Origin: Cercozoa sp. M6MM
Taxonomy: Eukaryota; Endomyxa: Ascetosporea
Reading direction: 5' to 3' (one strand)
DNA length: 64,000 nucleotides
Assembly (NCBI GenBank): GCA_040357565.1
Contig: JBDODJ010000036.1
Each line of letters starts with the position of its first letter. The stretch's first letter is position 1. The notes under the pieces were generated by a model. It searched no databases and had not been told where the DNA came from. It worked only from the letters and a program-made list of their open reading frames with translations. Below are positions 11,228 through 22,987 of this stretch, piece after piece. Made by a program: the position numbers and the translations under genes.

Positions 11228-13712
11228 ATGTGGTTCTTAGTGCTTGGTGCCTTCGGTGCCAGCGTAATCGGGTATGCTTTTCTGATGTGGGCGGATGCTA
11301 ACAAAGCGAAAGCATCGGTCATGCCTGAGGGTATTTTTACAAAGCGCTACAACTGACAGCAGCATTTCACACCGATTTTCATTTTCGCAGTTGCCAGCCA
11401 TGGACATGTGTTTCACTGGGACAAACACGAAGATTACAGCTCGTTGATGTCAAAGCGGTTTACTCCTGAAGTAAACTTTTCATTCAACTTGCCTGCTGCT
11501 CATCCAAAAGTTGTGTAAGTCAACGTGTTGTTCCAACAGGTGTACCGAAAATTGAAAGGCATTCGCACAAACGAAACTGGCACTACGATTGAAGATGTGG
11601 TGCGTGATGCCTCTGTGTTTTCTTCCTTTTTCTTCGGTCTGACTCGCGGATTCCAGGTCAAGAGCGGTGTCGAAATGCCAAAGTCCAAGATTGGTACGAT
11701 TTGTTCAGACTGCGGCTGTTCCCCAGCTTCGGATTGATTATGTGGCGCATCCAGGTGCATATGCCACTGACGAAGAAAGCTATTGGTGACTCCCACCCTT
11801 TAAATTTCATCCCCGTTAAACCCCTGCCCTTACCTTACCCCCCCCCCCAGTAGGCGATTCAGCCAGCTGTTTTACAGCATCATTGCGGATTACCATAACA
11901 ACTACAACGCTTATTGGTCCGAGCATCATTGTAAGCAGTCAATTTAATTTGCCCATACATTATATTTATATTGCAATGTCGACTCACTCGGGTTGCGCAG
12001 CCGATTTGAACCCGAAGAAACTGTACCACCGCATGGACACGGAAAAGATGGAGCGATATGTTTTAAGCACGCGCATTCGTAAGTTTCATGTTTTGTAATA
12101 CCTAAAGTATACTATAAATTTAGGTGTACCCTGTAAATTTACCTGCAACATGCTATTCAGGAGTTGGACGGAATATTCGAGGTCTAGGATTGACTCCGGG
12201 TACCTCATGTTGGGTCTCTGCGTTAGATCTACAGTTTGTTTAATGATGGTTGCTTTGCTTTTTCCTGTAGGCCAGAATGCTTGGCAGCGAGCACAAGTTG
12301 CCGAAATTGCCAAAGATGCTCTGCAATTCTTCCGAGGCGAGCTGGAAGGTGAGTACATGCCAGTGAAAGACATGTCCGACCAGCTTCGACAAGAACTAGA
12401 GCGTGATCACCTGATGGCGGGAAACGACGACCCGTATCTCAAAGCAGCAGGAGTGTACAAGGTAAACCTGTCTGTCACCCGGGGGGATATTATACAACTT
12501 TTGCTGAGAGCTTTTTTGATCACGTTTTACCCAGGATTGGCCTGTGGGTCGCGGTGTCTTCGTCAATAATGCCAAGAACTTTGCAATCCAAGTAGGAGCT
12601 GAGGACAGCTTTCGCTTGATAAGTCAGGAGCCGGGTATAGTTAATTTACGCAGCTTGTTCTATATCCATCAAGGAACTTTGTCTTTGTTCCAGGCGCAAA
12701 CTTTCGCCGTGTACCACTACTTTTGAGAACTGTACCCTGTTTTGAGGGCAAGATTTAACTCACTTTGTGCAATAGGTTTTTTCACGCATGGTCCACGGGC
12801 TTAGTACGCTTGAGAAAGGCATCACGTCCTTAGGTTACGAATACTCGTGGAACCGTCACCTTGGCTTCATTCAGGTAAGCGAGAAGTGAAAAACTGCACA
12901 TGACCAGTCCTTTACAAAGGTGCTGGCTCGTACTTGAGACATGTTCTGTATATTTAGTCATGTCCCTCCAACCTGGGAACTGGACTTCGTTGTTCAGTTC
13001 ATGTCCGTTTGCCAAATTTGGTGAAATCTAAACGTCTGAACGAGTTGATCGAAAAATTGCAGGTAGAAAAAACTCACGCCCTCCTACATAAACTACCACT
13101 TTGCATGTCATTCTATCACGTTGCTTTCACGATTCAAATGACAGCTGGAGCTTCGCAGCGCTGTTGATGAGCACGCTGAATTAACTGGTGACGTTGTCGA
13201 GATCTCCAACAAGATAAGGGTACTGGCGACTGGCCGAGCCCTCTTGAAGATCTGTAGTTGTCCCCATAATTTAACTTTTTCAGCTTGGCTACACGGAAGT
13301 GGAGTTGGTGAACAAGCTGATTCGCGGAGTTGAGCAACTAATCGAGGAGGAGATTTTGCTTGAGCAACAAGCGGCCAGTGAGGGCGTCATCGTGTCTGAA
13401 ACCCTCCCGACAAAAGAAAAAAGCTCCCAGCAAAAACCGGTTGTACTCAAGAAAGAGAAACGAGTTGGGCCTCAGAAATCCCATTTGAAGCGGAAAAAGA
13501 AGACCCCCAAGAAGGAGAAAAAGAAGTCGCAAAAGCCTGATCAGCTTCGTGCTCTGGAACCCAAATTGCCGAAAGAGACGACCCTAGAGCAGTCGGAAGA
13601 GAAGACGAAGATTCTAGATGAGTCGAGCTATGAGCAAGAAGCCGAGGAGCAACCGAGTCAGTTGCTTGAAGAGCTATTTGTGGAGTTGGAAAGTGTCGGC
13701 GAGACTGAGTAG
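11228..13712 (+). CDS. Membrane-anchored phosphagen (arginine/creatine) kinase with charged C-terminal extension
   Basis: Phosphagen kinases move phosphate between ATP and a guanidino compound, buffering ATP. The exons join in phase into a full domain: KSGVEMPKSKIG and ATDEESY (N-terminal lobe), SIIADYH, YVLSTRIR (phosphate-binding Arg), DWPVGRGVFVNNAKNFAIQV, AEDSFRLIS, RHLGFIQSCPSNLGTGLR (with the reactive-loop Cys, 12958-12990) and VVEISNKIRLG. Two unusual additions exist. Exon 1 encodes an N-terminal hydrophobic segment (residues 2-21, WFLVLGAFGASVIGYAFLMW), probably a membrane anchor. The last exon adds about 120 residues rich in Lys/Glu (KRKKKTPKKEKKK) after the kinase fold. Total length is about 540 residues against 350-380 usual. 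The nucleotide loop normally reading RGTRGEHT is RSAVDEHA, and the usual NEEDH reads GAEDS, so substrate and activity cannot be assumed. Confidence 0.85.
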
Positions 13713-14240
13713 CGACCGGAGTAATACCATCACACTCAACTGGCACCGGTACAGTTGTTACAGACTGATTAAGATTATGCAGTCTCCGCGGGGTGAACCC
13801 GGACTGACCAGTTGGTCTACTATCGTTGAAGTAAATTTTAAAAGAGAAAGAAGAGTTAAGTTTGTGGCTCTGCGATTGAGCCTGCCAGTTGGCAAAAGAG
13901 AAAACCTCATCTACTTGGCATCAGCTGCTCAGTGTAAATTTACTGATATCCACCTCTACAGGTAAGCATTGGCTGCTGGTGATGCAAACAAACTAAGGAA
14001 CGTAAGAAAGTCTGTTCTTGGGAAGAGTGGCCAAGTGTCAGTTTGAAAGAGTGAGTTACCCCAACGGTTCAGTTGGGCGGCAAAGCACTAATGGACGGGA
14101 AAGTCACCCGTCAGATGGTAATTGAGTTGGCGTGAAGTAAAGAAAAGAAGAAGGACCTCTGGAAAGGCAGAGGACAGGTAGAAGCGAAGACAACTGGTCC
14201 TGGAGAGATCAGTTTGCCTGGTCGAAAGAGAGCCCTTCTT
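13713..14240. other. Intergenic region, convergent 3' ends
   Basis: The region between the phosphagen kinase stop and the dispersed repeat. A plus-strand frame remains open at 13713-13965, but I see no gene that can be supported. Confidence 0.4.
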
Positions 14241-14370
14241 TGAGTTCAGCTGCAAAAAGCTTGCTACAAGGCTTCCCAGCGAACACACGTCAAAATCTTC
14301 CACACCTCCCTTGAGGATTTTTGTAAGTTGTAGGGTTGCTTCCGCGCGGATACAGTAGAAGACACTCATG
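14241..14370 (+). repeat. Dispersed repeat, copy 1 (about 125 bp)
   Basis: Closely matches 33471-33592 in the same orientation. It begins TGAGTTCAGCTGCAAAA, shares an unbroken middle block (AGCGAACACACGTCAAAATC and onward) and ends with the decamer palindrome at 14341-14350 followed by A(T/C)ACAGTAGA. Small indels separate the copies. It lies between the convergent kinase and CLC genes. Confidence 0.8.
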
Positions 14371-14445
14371 TTAGCGTTGTTTGAATACTGTAGCGTAGAA
14401 ACTGACCCCCCACCCCTTGCGTACGTACGGTACTCGACTCTCTCA

Positions 14446-15423
14446 TTAATCATCGATGTTCATGAGATCCTGCTGCGTGATGATGCCCAGGAGTTGGTCG
14501 TTTTTGGTGACGAACAATTGCGACAACGTGAGCATCGTGAACTGCACGCAAACACAAACACACCCAAGACACATGTCTCGGCGCAAGTTGCGAAGAGTAG
14601 GGTACCATGTAGTGAACCTTGCGCAGCGGAGTCGATGGGAACACCACTAATGGCGCATCGTTGATGAAGTGCGAGACAGCAGCAAAGTCGATCCTTGCCT
14701 GCACAGGATAGGGTGTATACACAGGGAACTGGAGTAAGGGTGGATACACGTACAGCCAAGGCGGCGTCAACAACGCGATGTTCCGTGTCGACGCCGTCCA
14801 ACTCCAGGTCATCACTGTCAGCAATGGTCGGCACGGCCGAGTGACCACGCGGCACGGCACCCAAGTCTGGTGGCCCGATCAAGTCAGCGTTGCTGTTGCG
14901 CTGCGCACTGCGCGACGCCGGCGGCAACTCGGTCGGCTGCTCGTCCGTGCGGAGGTGCGAGAAGTGCCAGCCCGTATCTGTACGAGTGAAGGCCCACTTG
15001 CGTCGCCATATCTGGAGGGAGGAGCCAGGGGATGGGGGAGGTATAAAGTAATAGGCAAGGGTACCTCCTGCCGGTGCGCGCGACGACGCTGAACGACGGC
15101 ACGCGGCGTGGCACCAATCTGCGAGGCTGCAGCTGACTCGCGACGCGTCACCACCTGCCCCGTCCAAGCCACACATGTGTAGATTCCTTAAAACCTCATA
15201 ACTATACCCCCAGTAACGGCCTACCTCGGTGAGTTTGTTGCGCGAAATACTGCCGAGCAACACGATGGAATCCTCCGTGACCTAAAGGGACAATGGGTAG
15301 GCGTCGGGTTGAGGGGTAAGGGGCGTGAAGAAGACGGTACCTGCACCAGTGGGAAGTGCGCAAAGTTGCAGTTCTCCAGCAGTCGCACCGCATCGGCAAA
15401 GGTACTACATGAGGTGAGAAGAT

Positions 15424-15516
<93 letters not shown>

Positions 15517-18500
15517 NNNNNNNNNNNNNNNNNNNNNNNNNNNNNNNNNNNNNNNNNNNNNNNNNNNNNNNNNNNNNNNNNNNNNNNNNNNNNNNNNNNN
15601 NNNNNNNNNNNNNNNNGGGGGGGGGGGGTAAATGTGTTACCTCAGCCGTCTTGGTGGTGGCGACCTCGTGGAACGTGGTGTCGTGCGGCAGACCCTTGCC
15701 GGTCTTGAGCACGTCATACACAGACACGGAGAAGGCCGAGGCCACGGCGTAGGCCAGAAGCACCGACAGCAGCACCGGCAGCACGTGGTGCAACTGACCC
15801 GTCAGTTCGAACACTATCAGTGCAGTCGACAGCCTGTTGCACCGGGAGGGGTAATGGGGGTAAATGGGGTGATGCGGAGGTAACAATACGTTCGCGTGAC
15901 ACCGGCCGTCAAAGCAGCAGCACCAACGACGGCGTAACTGCCCTGCACACACAACAATATAATACGGGAGGGGGGGGGGTTAAAGAGTTTATACCAGCTG
16001 GACATGCGAAGAGGCACTCATAATGCCCATCGCAACGGACAGCTCGGCCTACAGTAGGATAGGAAATGGGGTCAAGGGGGGGGGGTAAGAAAAGATACCC
16101 ACAAACGGCCAAACACAGCGCCAGTCGCGAACACTGGCGAAAACACTCCCGTCGGCAACGGCAGCAGCACACTCACCACTGCAATCACACGCGCACACCA
16201 GTCAGTGAGTCAGTGAGACGGTCAGTGAGTCAGTGAGTCGGTCAGTGAGTCAGAAGGGACCACGTGACCACAAAAAGTACCAGTCAGAGCGAGACGAACA
16301 AAGCAAAAAATCGCGAGGTTGAGCGGCACGTTCTATCAGACGGGAGGGAGGGGTAATGGGGCCAAGTAGATAGGGGTAAAGGGGCCAAATAGATAGGGGT
16401 AAAGGTAGAAAAGGGGATGGTGGCGGGGAGGAGTAAAAGTACAGGCGTGTTCCAGCGCGGAAAGTCGCGCAGGTCCTTGAGACTGAACATGTCGTTGATG
16501 GTCTGGTGTCCCTGGTGTCGTAGCATCGGCGGCAGTGTCAACAGACCGGCCAGAACGGCCACCACCACCGTACCCTTCCATCTGTACCACTGGGAGTAGA
16601 GGTACCAGGAGGCGCAAAGGACACAGGCTACCTGCAGGACAGCACGCGATGCACCTGGCGCAGCAGGCCGCCCAATAGACCGTGCGGCGAGGCAGGTCCG
16701 TGCGTGATAAAGTGACGAACGCGGGCCACACTCCTGTCCATACACCATAGGCAGATTAATGGGTATAGATAGATAGATATATAGGTAGATAGGTAGATAG
16801 GGAGGAAGATAGATAGATAGATAGATAGGGAGATAGGGAGATAGGGAGATAGGGAGATAGATAGACGAATGGATAGACAAGTAGAGAGATAGATAGATAG
16901 ACGAATGGGTAGACAAGTAGAGATAGATGGATGGATGGATAAATAGATAGACATATATATACATACAGTCAGGTGTAGATAGATAGGTAGACAGATAAAC
17001 ATAGATATAGACAGATATAGTGTTTATAAATATAGTACCACACGAAAAAGACGCCGAGACCGCCGCATGTGATTCCCAATAACGAGTACGACACCAGTCT
17101 GCAAGCAAGGGGTATAGGGCAGTAAGCGGAGGGCGGGGTGGGGGGAGGGGATAATTTACTGCCAGTCGAGTTCAAAGCGCTCGAAATCCGTTTCTCGGAA
17201 GAGCTCGGCGATGCCTACAACGGGAGGGGTGTAAAGGGGTGGGGGGCAGGGTTAAGGAGACGCACTCAACTCGCGCATGATGATGAAGACGCAGACCGTA
17301 ACGACGGCACAGTAAAAGCAGCGCCACAAGTTCGACACTTGGAAGTAACTCACCGTGATCTGGGGGGAGGGGTAAGAGAGGGTAAAAAGAGGGTGAGAGG
17401 GGGATTAAAACGGAGAAAGAGGGTGTTAAAAGGGGAATAAGACAGGGGGCTAAAATGAATGTGAGAAGAGACACCTCGATACTGAAGAGCACGCCACCGA
17501 CAGTGGTGCCAAAAGCAGCCGTCACACCGGCCGCCACCGCCGCCGCCAGCATGCGGCGCCGCAAGCCGCTGTCCGCGCGGATCCACTCAAACGACGGCAC
17601 ATACCTAGCCATCAACGTAAGCTATCGCGGGAGGGGGCAAAGGGAGGTATACCGCATGAGCAACTCGGCAATACACGCCGTGGCGTGAACGAAGGGACCT
17701 TCCTTGCCGACACTGAGACCACTTCCCAGGGCCAACGACAGACTGCGCGGGGGGGGGGGGGGGGAAAAGAGCAAGAGGGGTAAAAGTGGGGTTTACCCGA
17801 CACACTTGACGATGAGAGTGCGCAGCGACAGAAAGTAGCGCAAGTGCACGCCCATCAAGACCGAACGCATCTCGGGAATTCCGCTTCCCTGGGATCAAAG
17901 GAGGTAACAAGGAGGTAACAGGGGGAGGGGGGGGGGATGACCAAACAACGCACCTCGGCAGCACGCGAGACCACTCGGCACAGTGCAGTGGCCAGCAGAC
18001 TGAGTCAACCACACAGGTATACATACCCCTACCCCCAAGCATACAGGGCAGTGAGGTGCAATACCTGCAGATCACAGGCAGTACCACCCAACAAACCGGT
18101 CCTACTCACATACATATCCACCTAGTGCATAGGAGGACGAGAAAAGGTGCCTACCGATGCCCTTGTACTCCAGCAGGGCCTTTCGCAGCATGTGCAGTCC
18201 GAGGAAGGAGGCATCCACGGCCACACCTAAGGATACATGCACACACATATATTTATATCTGTATCAGACTGGTAAGCAGGGAGAAAGGCACCTAACAAGG
18301 CAGCAGCAATGGCGAGCAGTGTCAAGAATATCCAAATCGACGGCACGAAGGCATCTCTTCTCTGCGCGTATCTGACCATACCCCAACCCCCCAACTGACC
18401 CAACACAGGACACATGTAGCACCTTCCAAGCTTCTCGGAACTGCTCACTGCGCGACATACGACCTGCGTCACAGGTGAGGTTTAACGCTGTACACAAGAC

Positions 18501-18714
18501 AGTACAGGAAGAATTCTTGGCCACACCACTGGAATACGAGGTTTCATTATCGTCCTCGGCCACTGTGAATCTCGCCGACTACATTGTGCGAGAATATCAA
18601 CTAGTATATCCAATTCGCCTTTTAGGACCAGGCTACCTCAGGCTCGTCACCGTGCAGTGGCACCGCCATCATAAAGGCGCCCTCGTCCTCGAATGAAGAT
18701 ATAGATGACGCCAT
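14446..18714 (-). CDS. CLC-family chloride channel with C-terminal CBS domains
   Basis: CLC proteins are dimeric membrane chloride channels or Cl-/H+ exchangers. ATG at 18714 begins MASSISSFEDEGAF; the first membrane exon reads RRDAFVPSIWIFLTLLAIAAA (about 18290-18370). Selectivity motifs are intact: GSGIPE (exon 17797-17888), GKEGPFVH (17685-17708, with the gating Glu) and GGVLFSIEITVSYF (split by the intron 17360-17474). The next exons give a membrane segment (YAVVGAAALTAGVTRT) and FELTGQLHHVLPVLLSVLLAY. C-terminal exons form CBS domains (VDFAAVSHFINDAPLVVFP, then LSQLFVTKNDQLLGIITQQD), with the stop at 14446. The residue after the conserved SIE is Ile, where exchangers have a proton-transferring Glu, so this looks like a true channel. 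Introns carry TTTACCCC runs, a GATA tract and a TG microsatellite with a 100-N gap. The start lies 311 bp from a divergent gene. Confidence 0.88.
15426..15628. repeat. (TG)n tract, 100-N gap and G-run in a CLC intron
   Basis: About 90 bp of TG, Ns at 15517-15616, then 12 G. The gap is of nominal length. The flanking exons belong to the same CLC reading, so it is intronic. Confidence 0.95.
16199..16254. repeat. Minisatellite of CAGTGAGT units
   Basis: Repeated GTCAGTGAGTCAGTGAG-type units in a CLC intron, about 55 bp. Confidence 0.8.
16762..16995. repeat. (GATA)n/(GGTAGATA)n tetranucleotide tract
   Basis: About 230 bp of imperfect GATA repeats with GGGAGATA and ACGAATG interruptions, in a CLC intron. 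The open frames across it are repeat translation, not genes. Confidence 0.9.
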
Positions 18715-19025
18715 CCTACGCACACAACATTAGGCACCGCTTGCAGATCAACGCACTGACGCCAATTATATTGATTCTATTTCACCCTTCTAATCCTAGA
18801 GATCGCACAGCAAGTAGCTGGCGTAGCACCTCACACCTCGCACCTCGCGTCCCTGCGTTTTGGACACGACAGCTCTTTTATATTTTTGCGCACTCTATCT
18901 TTTATTGCAGACAAGCGCTAACGCTGACATCGCGGTATTCACACGCGTGCTCACGTTACACAGTGTGTGCTCAGTACTGCCTGTAGGCTAGCAGGTTGTA
19001 GTAGATTTTTTGTCAGAAGCCAGCA
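18715..19025. promoter_or_regulatory. Probable bidirectional promoter (CLC / mitochondrial-type protein)
   Basis: 311 bp separate the two divergent start codons. No TATA box is clear. This is inferred from spacing only. Confidence 0.4.
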
Positions 19026-19826
19026 ATGCAGCGTCGTGTCGCCGGTTTTGCGCGCCGCCAGTTTAGCCAGATCGTCGAGAAGAGTGCCTTTGCTGCAACA
19101 GACTTGCCCGTTTGGATGTGCAAATATCGAAATGCCCGATTGATCATGCGTTTTGCTTCGGTAGGCAGCTCGAGTGGCTCTGTCGACCTCGCGCAGTCGC
19201 AGGCGCCAAAGCTCGCTGCGGTTCCCTTTTGTTTCGTGTCTCTTGTCTCGATTGTTTAGTTTAGTTCTAATGTCGTTGTTGCAGGCACCGAAGAAGGTGG
19301 CGAAGAAGGACCCGCTCAACTTCTCTCGTAACTTGCTTTCCCTTCAGTTGTCTTTTCTTTGTTTGTTTGTTACTGCTGCTCTTGTGCCCTTCCTGATGGA
19401 CAGAACGACTGCTCGTGTTTCTTGCCGGTTTTGGCACGGTACATCACGTCTCTCTCCTTGTGCTATAACCCTTTTCTTGCATCCTCCCTTGGTATTGGCA
19501 GGCCAGCGCACTCGGTCTGTACTCGGCGTACGAGGAGCTGCAGACGGCGCAGCGACAGATGAGCAAGGAATTCGCCGGCATCAAGGGTTTCTTTGCCTCT
19601 TCCTGCTGTCCTACTGTCCTCCTGTCCCACGCCTCCCTATTCTCTTACCTGTGCTCACAGGCGACATGGAACTCATGGCCAAGCGCATGGACACACTCAG
19701 CGAGCGACTCAACAAGCTTGTGCGTTTTGCCTTTCCTTCCGAGTGCATATATGTATGTACATGTGTCTGCTCTGTTGGCAGGAGTTCCCCGAGGCTGCCA
19801 ACGAGGAGGTCACGGAGACTGAGTAG
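19026..19826 (+). CDS. Small mitochondrial-type protein with TM segment and coiled coil
   Basis: Exon 1 (19026 to about 19160) starts MQRRVAGFARRQFSQIV, an Arg-rich, acid-free amphipathic start typical of a mitochondrial targeting peptide. After an intron ending in tgttgcag come APKKVAKKDPLNFSR, then LLVFLAGFGTASALGLYSAY, which reads as one membrane helix. Next are ELQTAQRQMSKEFAGIK and GDMELMAKRMDTLSERLNKL, a heptad-like coiled coil, then an acidic end and the stop at 19826. The mature protein would be about 140 residues. I do not recognise the family; an inner-membrane organiser or assembly factor would fit the architecture, as inference. Introns are short (about 70-120 bp). Confidence 0.6.
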
Positions 19827-19997
19827 ACTGAACTGAAGTGTCTTGGAAGTTCCTGCATTGAGATCGAGCTGCATTGAGATCGAGATAGATATACGATATG
19901 GATATTGCGTTGGTCTCGTTGCATGTAAATTGACGCAAGTCAACTGCGCGGCGAGAGGCTGCGCTGAAGTAACGTAAAATAAACACCGACGGTCGCG

Positions 19998-22447
19998 TCA
20001 GAACAGGTCCTCGTCGGACAAGAAACCGTCGTCGGAGTCGCCGCCAGTTGTGGCAATCGGCACGGTCTCTGGCGGTGCTTGTTCCTCATGTTCGACGGTG
20101 GTCTCCGGCAAGAGCTCTTGCTCTTCTTGCCGTTGTTGTTGTTGTTGTTGTGCCTCTTGGACTGGAGGAGACTGCTCAGTCAGCACAAACATACAAAAAT
20201 GTACTACAAGGGCGAGGGGTAAGAACACAACGTACGCGCGTAAGGTCGCCGTAGTCGGGCACGGCGATGCCAAGGGCGGCAAAGGCAGCGCGACGCTGCG
20301 CAAGCGTTTCTCGTGTCAGCGCGGACAGCTGCTGCCGCTGCCTCAGTCTGACGTATAGCAGTATAACCCCTCCCCCCCTACCCCGCCCCTGAAAGGAGTA
20401 GTACTGATTCTCGGCAGCGACGCCGGCAACGGGCGGCAGCACCGACACGAAGCACAGGTGTCGCTTGTGCGTGCGCAGCACCTGGTGGAACACCAGGTAG
20501 GCGTCCGTGCGCACGCGCAGTCGACTCGACGGGTGGAAGTACACCTCCGCCTCGTCCCTGTGGGGGGGGGGGGTAAAAGGTAAATGCGGGCTGCGGGGGG
20601 GGGGGGGGGGGGGCAAAGAAACGCACCACACACGAATATGCGCGTTGCTGGCTGCGTCGAATCTCACCAACTATCAGGGGGTAGGGGGTAAGAAAGGGGT
20701 GGGGGTGGGGGTAAAACCTGGCCTACATTGAACGGATTGGCCGAGGCGAGACACATCGAAATGGCGCGAGCACTGTCCTCCTTCGACTCGAGGTTCGGCA
20801 ACTCGTGCGGCTTCACCTGGGGGGGGGGGGTAAAGTGGGGGGTAAAGAGGTGAAGTAGGGGGAAAGAGTGAGTAAAAAGGGTGAGGCAGAATAAGTGGGG
20901 TAAGGGGGTATAGGGCGTACATGTCTCCGATGCAGTCGCGAGCACCAGCGCGCGCACATCTGCCGCAACTGACGGTACGCCTGCACGGCACTCTCCAACA
21001 CACGACGTGACACGTACTTGTTGTGACACCTGCCGGGGTAAACAGGGGGGTAAACAGAGGGGTAAACAAGGGGGTAAACAGGGGGGTAGACAGGGGGTAA
21101 AGGGTAAAACCAGGTGCTAATGATGGCCGAGGAATCGTCCTCGTTGCGACCGCGTTTGATGGCACCTTCCCGTCCTACTCAGTCGGGTCCACTTGTACCG
21201 GTCCAGTCGGGTCCATTTGTACCGTGTTCACTTAAGTAGGTCCATTTGTACCGGTGTTGACCAGGTAGGTGGCGTACTCGTTTGGATCCTCTGTGACGCG
21301 AATGAAGGCGCGCAGCAGCTGCACCTGCACTTGGGCAGTTTTACCCCCCTACCCCATTTACCCCCCTCCTATTACCCCCCTACCAGAGTCATGTGGTCGC
21401 CACTCGGATGAAGGAACTCGTTCCACGCTTCGACTGCCGACGACCTGGGCAGTCCACGTTTGTACTCTTATTCCCATACCCTCCATACCCCCATATCCCC
21501 ATACCCCCATATCCCCCATACCCCATACCCTTAAACCCCCGTACCAAGCATACCCCCGACTGAAAGAAAGGTACCACTCGGAGGCGTTGCGCGAGCGTTT
21601 CCAGACGGCGTGTGCGTTGGGCTGTTCCAGCAGTGCGCCCACCAGCAGCAGGTCGTCCGTGCAGCCCAGGCCTGTCAAAGGGGGTGTGTGGGGGTGGGGG
21701 GTAATAGGGGTAAAGGGAGGTAAACCTTGCTCGACCGAAGTGGGCCGCATCGACAGAAAGACGGCACGTGACATGGCGGCACTCACTGGCATCGACGTCA
21801 TGAAGGCGCCTGCCTCCGTCAGACTCAGCAGGGCTGGAGGGTAGGGGTAGGGGGTAAGGGTGTGGGGCGGGGGTAAGGTGNNNNNNNNNNNNNNNNNNNN
21901 NNNNNNNNNNNNNNNNNNNNNNNNNNNNNNNNNNNNNNNNNNNNNNNNNNNNNNNNNNNNNNNNNNNNNNNNNNNNNNNNCCCCCCCCCCCCACTTTACC
22001 CCATACCCCCACCTACAGCATCACGTACCCGACCCAGTCTCGCCGACCACGACGATTACGCGGCCACCTACACACATCGTTGTGTAGTTTACTCCCTTGC
22101 CCCTTACCCCTTATCCTTATACCCCTGCCCTATACCCCGACCCCAAGACCCCAAAACAAAAAGTACCGCCGCTGGTGGCGTAGAGTGCATTGTACACTTT
22201 GGAAAAGTGTGCTTGTGCCTGTACAGATATGTACACGTGCATTTTTGGACATAGCTTGGACGGTCCAAACGTACGGGCAGGTTGGACTGCCAGACACTCG
22301 CCGGCGGCAGTCGCTCTGGGGACTTCTGTAGCCACAAGTGTACTCAGCCCCTTTGATCCCTCAAACTGTACGCACCTCTTGCCATTGAAACACATCGTTC
22401 GGCAACTCAAACTTCGACTCGTCGTCGACTGCCACGACGTCGTCCAT
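19998..22447 (-). CDS. DEAH-box RNA helicase, core lost in an assembly gap
   Basis: DEAH helicases unwind RNA with ATP in splicing and ribosome assembly. ATG at 22447 begins MDDVVAVDDESKFELPNDVF. An exon at about 22025-22070 carries the Walker A loop (VIVVVGETGSG, with the next exon due to supply KT). After the N gap (21881-21980) the reading resumes in the HA2 region: LTEAGAFMTSMPVSAAMS (about 21800), GLGCTDDLLLVGALLEQPNA (about 21640), then AFIRVTEDPNEYATYL, KPHELPNLESK and the OB region YFHPSSRLRVRTDAYLVFHQV (about 20490). The C-terminus is Gln/Glu-rich with a QQQQQQ run and ends ...SDEDLF, stop at 19998. The DEAH box and motifs III-VI are absent from the assembled sequence. Which DEAH subfamily is unclear. 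Confidence 0.75.
21036..21116. repeat. Tandem GGGGTAAACA array in a helicase intron
   Basis: About six GGGG(G)TAAACA-type units in a row on the plus strand (TTTACCCC on the sense strand). A similar array is at 63305-63385. Both fit G-quadruplex patterns. Confidence 0.85.
21881..21980. other. Assembly gap (100 N) inside the DEAH helicase
   Basis: The left flank is G-rich and the right flank is a C-run, so the two sides do not continue one repeat. About 400 residues of helicase core should lie here, so the real gap must exceed 100 bp. Confidence 0.95.
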
Positions 22448-22711
22448 TTCCGGCAGTGCCTATTTTGTTTTTTCATTTTTTGTATTTTTATTGGCGAGCT
22501 CTTAATTAGAGCCCAGATACCACAGCAAAGCTACCAAAACGTAACACTGTGTAATGAACACACACGGGAGTGCATCAGAATGTATGGAAAGTGCTACGAA
22601 GCCCCCTTAAACTATCGTTAGAGTGATCAGCGACAGTCTGAATAATCGCTTAAATCTCACGCAGATAGATACTCTGGTAGTGGTCTGCGGTTGAAACTGG
22701 CGCGTTATAGC
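22448..22711. promoter_or_regulatory. Probable bidirectional promoter (helicase / membrane protein)
   Basis: 264 bp separate the divergent starts. It contains a T-rich run followed by ATTGG (inverted CCAAT) near 22490. Inferred from position. Confidence 0.4.
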
Positions 22712-22939
22712 ATGGGGTGGCAGTCATGGCGCCGGAGCGTCAAGTCAGATTTCTGCATGGAGATCTCAGTGTGGCTGCAGACGCTGCTGCTATCGCTGGT
22801 GATTCTCGGCATACAGTACGCGCCAAAGACCGATGTTCTGCTGCCAACGATGATTTTGGTGGACGTGGCCTGTTTTTTCTTGATTTCTTACGCCATTCTG
22901 TCGCCTATCAAGCACGCTGTATGCATGTTATCTCCCCGT

Positions 22940-22987
<48 letters not shown>

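Noticed and set aside
16284..17108. 274-residue minus-strand frame rich in Tyr/Ser/Ile/Leu
   Set aside because: Mostly translation of the GATA repeat and C-rich introns within the CLC gene.
21036..21116. GGGGTAAA arrays as internal telomeric repeats
   Set aside because: They are intronic and irregular in spacing, and the order G4-TAAA is not a known telomere repeat read in either direction (TTTAGGG or TTAGGG would give CCCTAAA).
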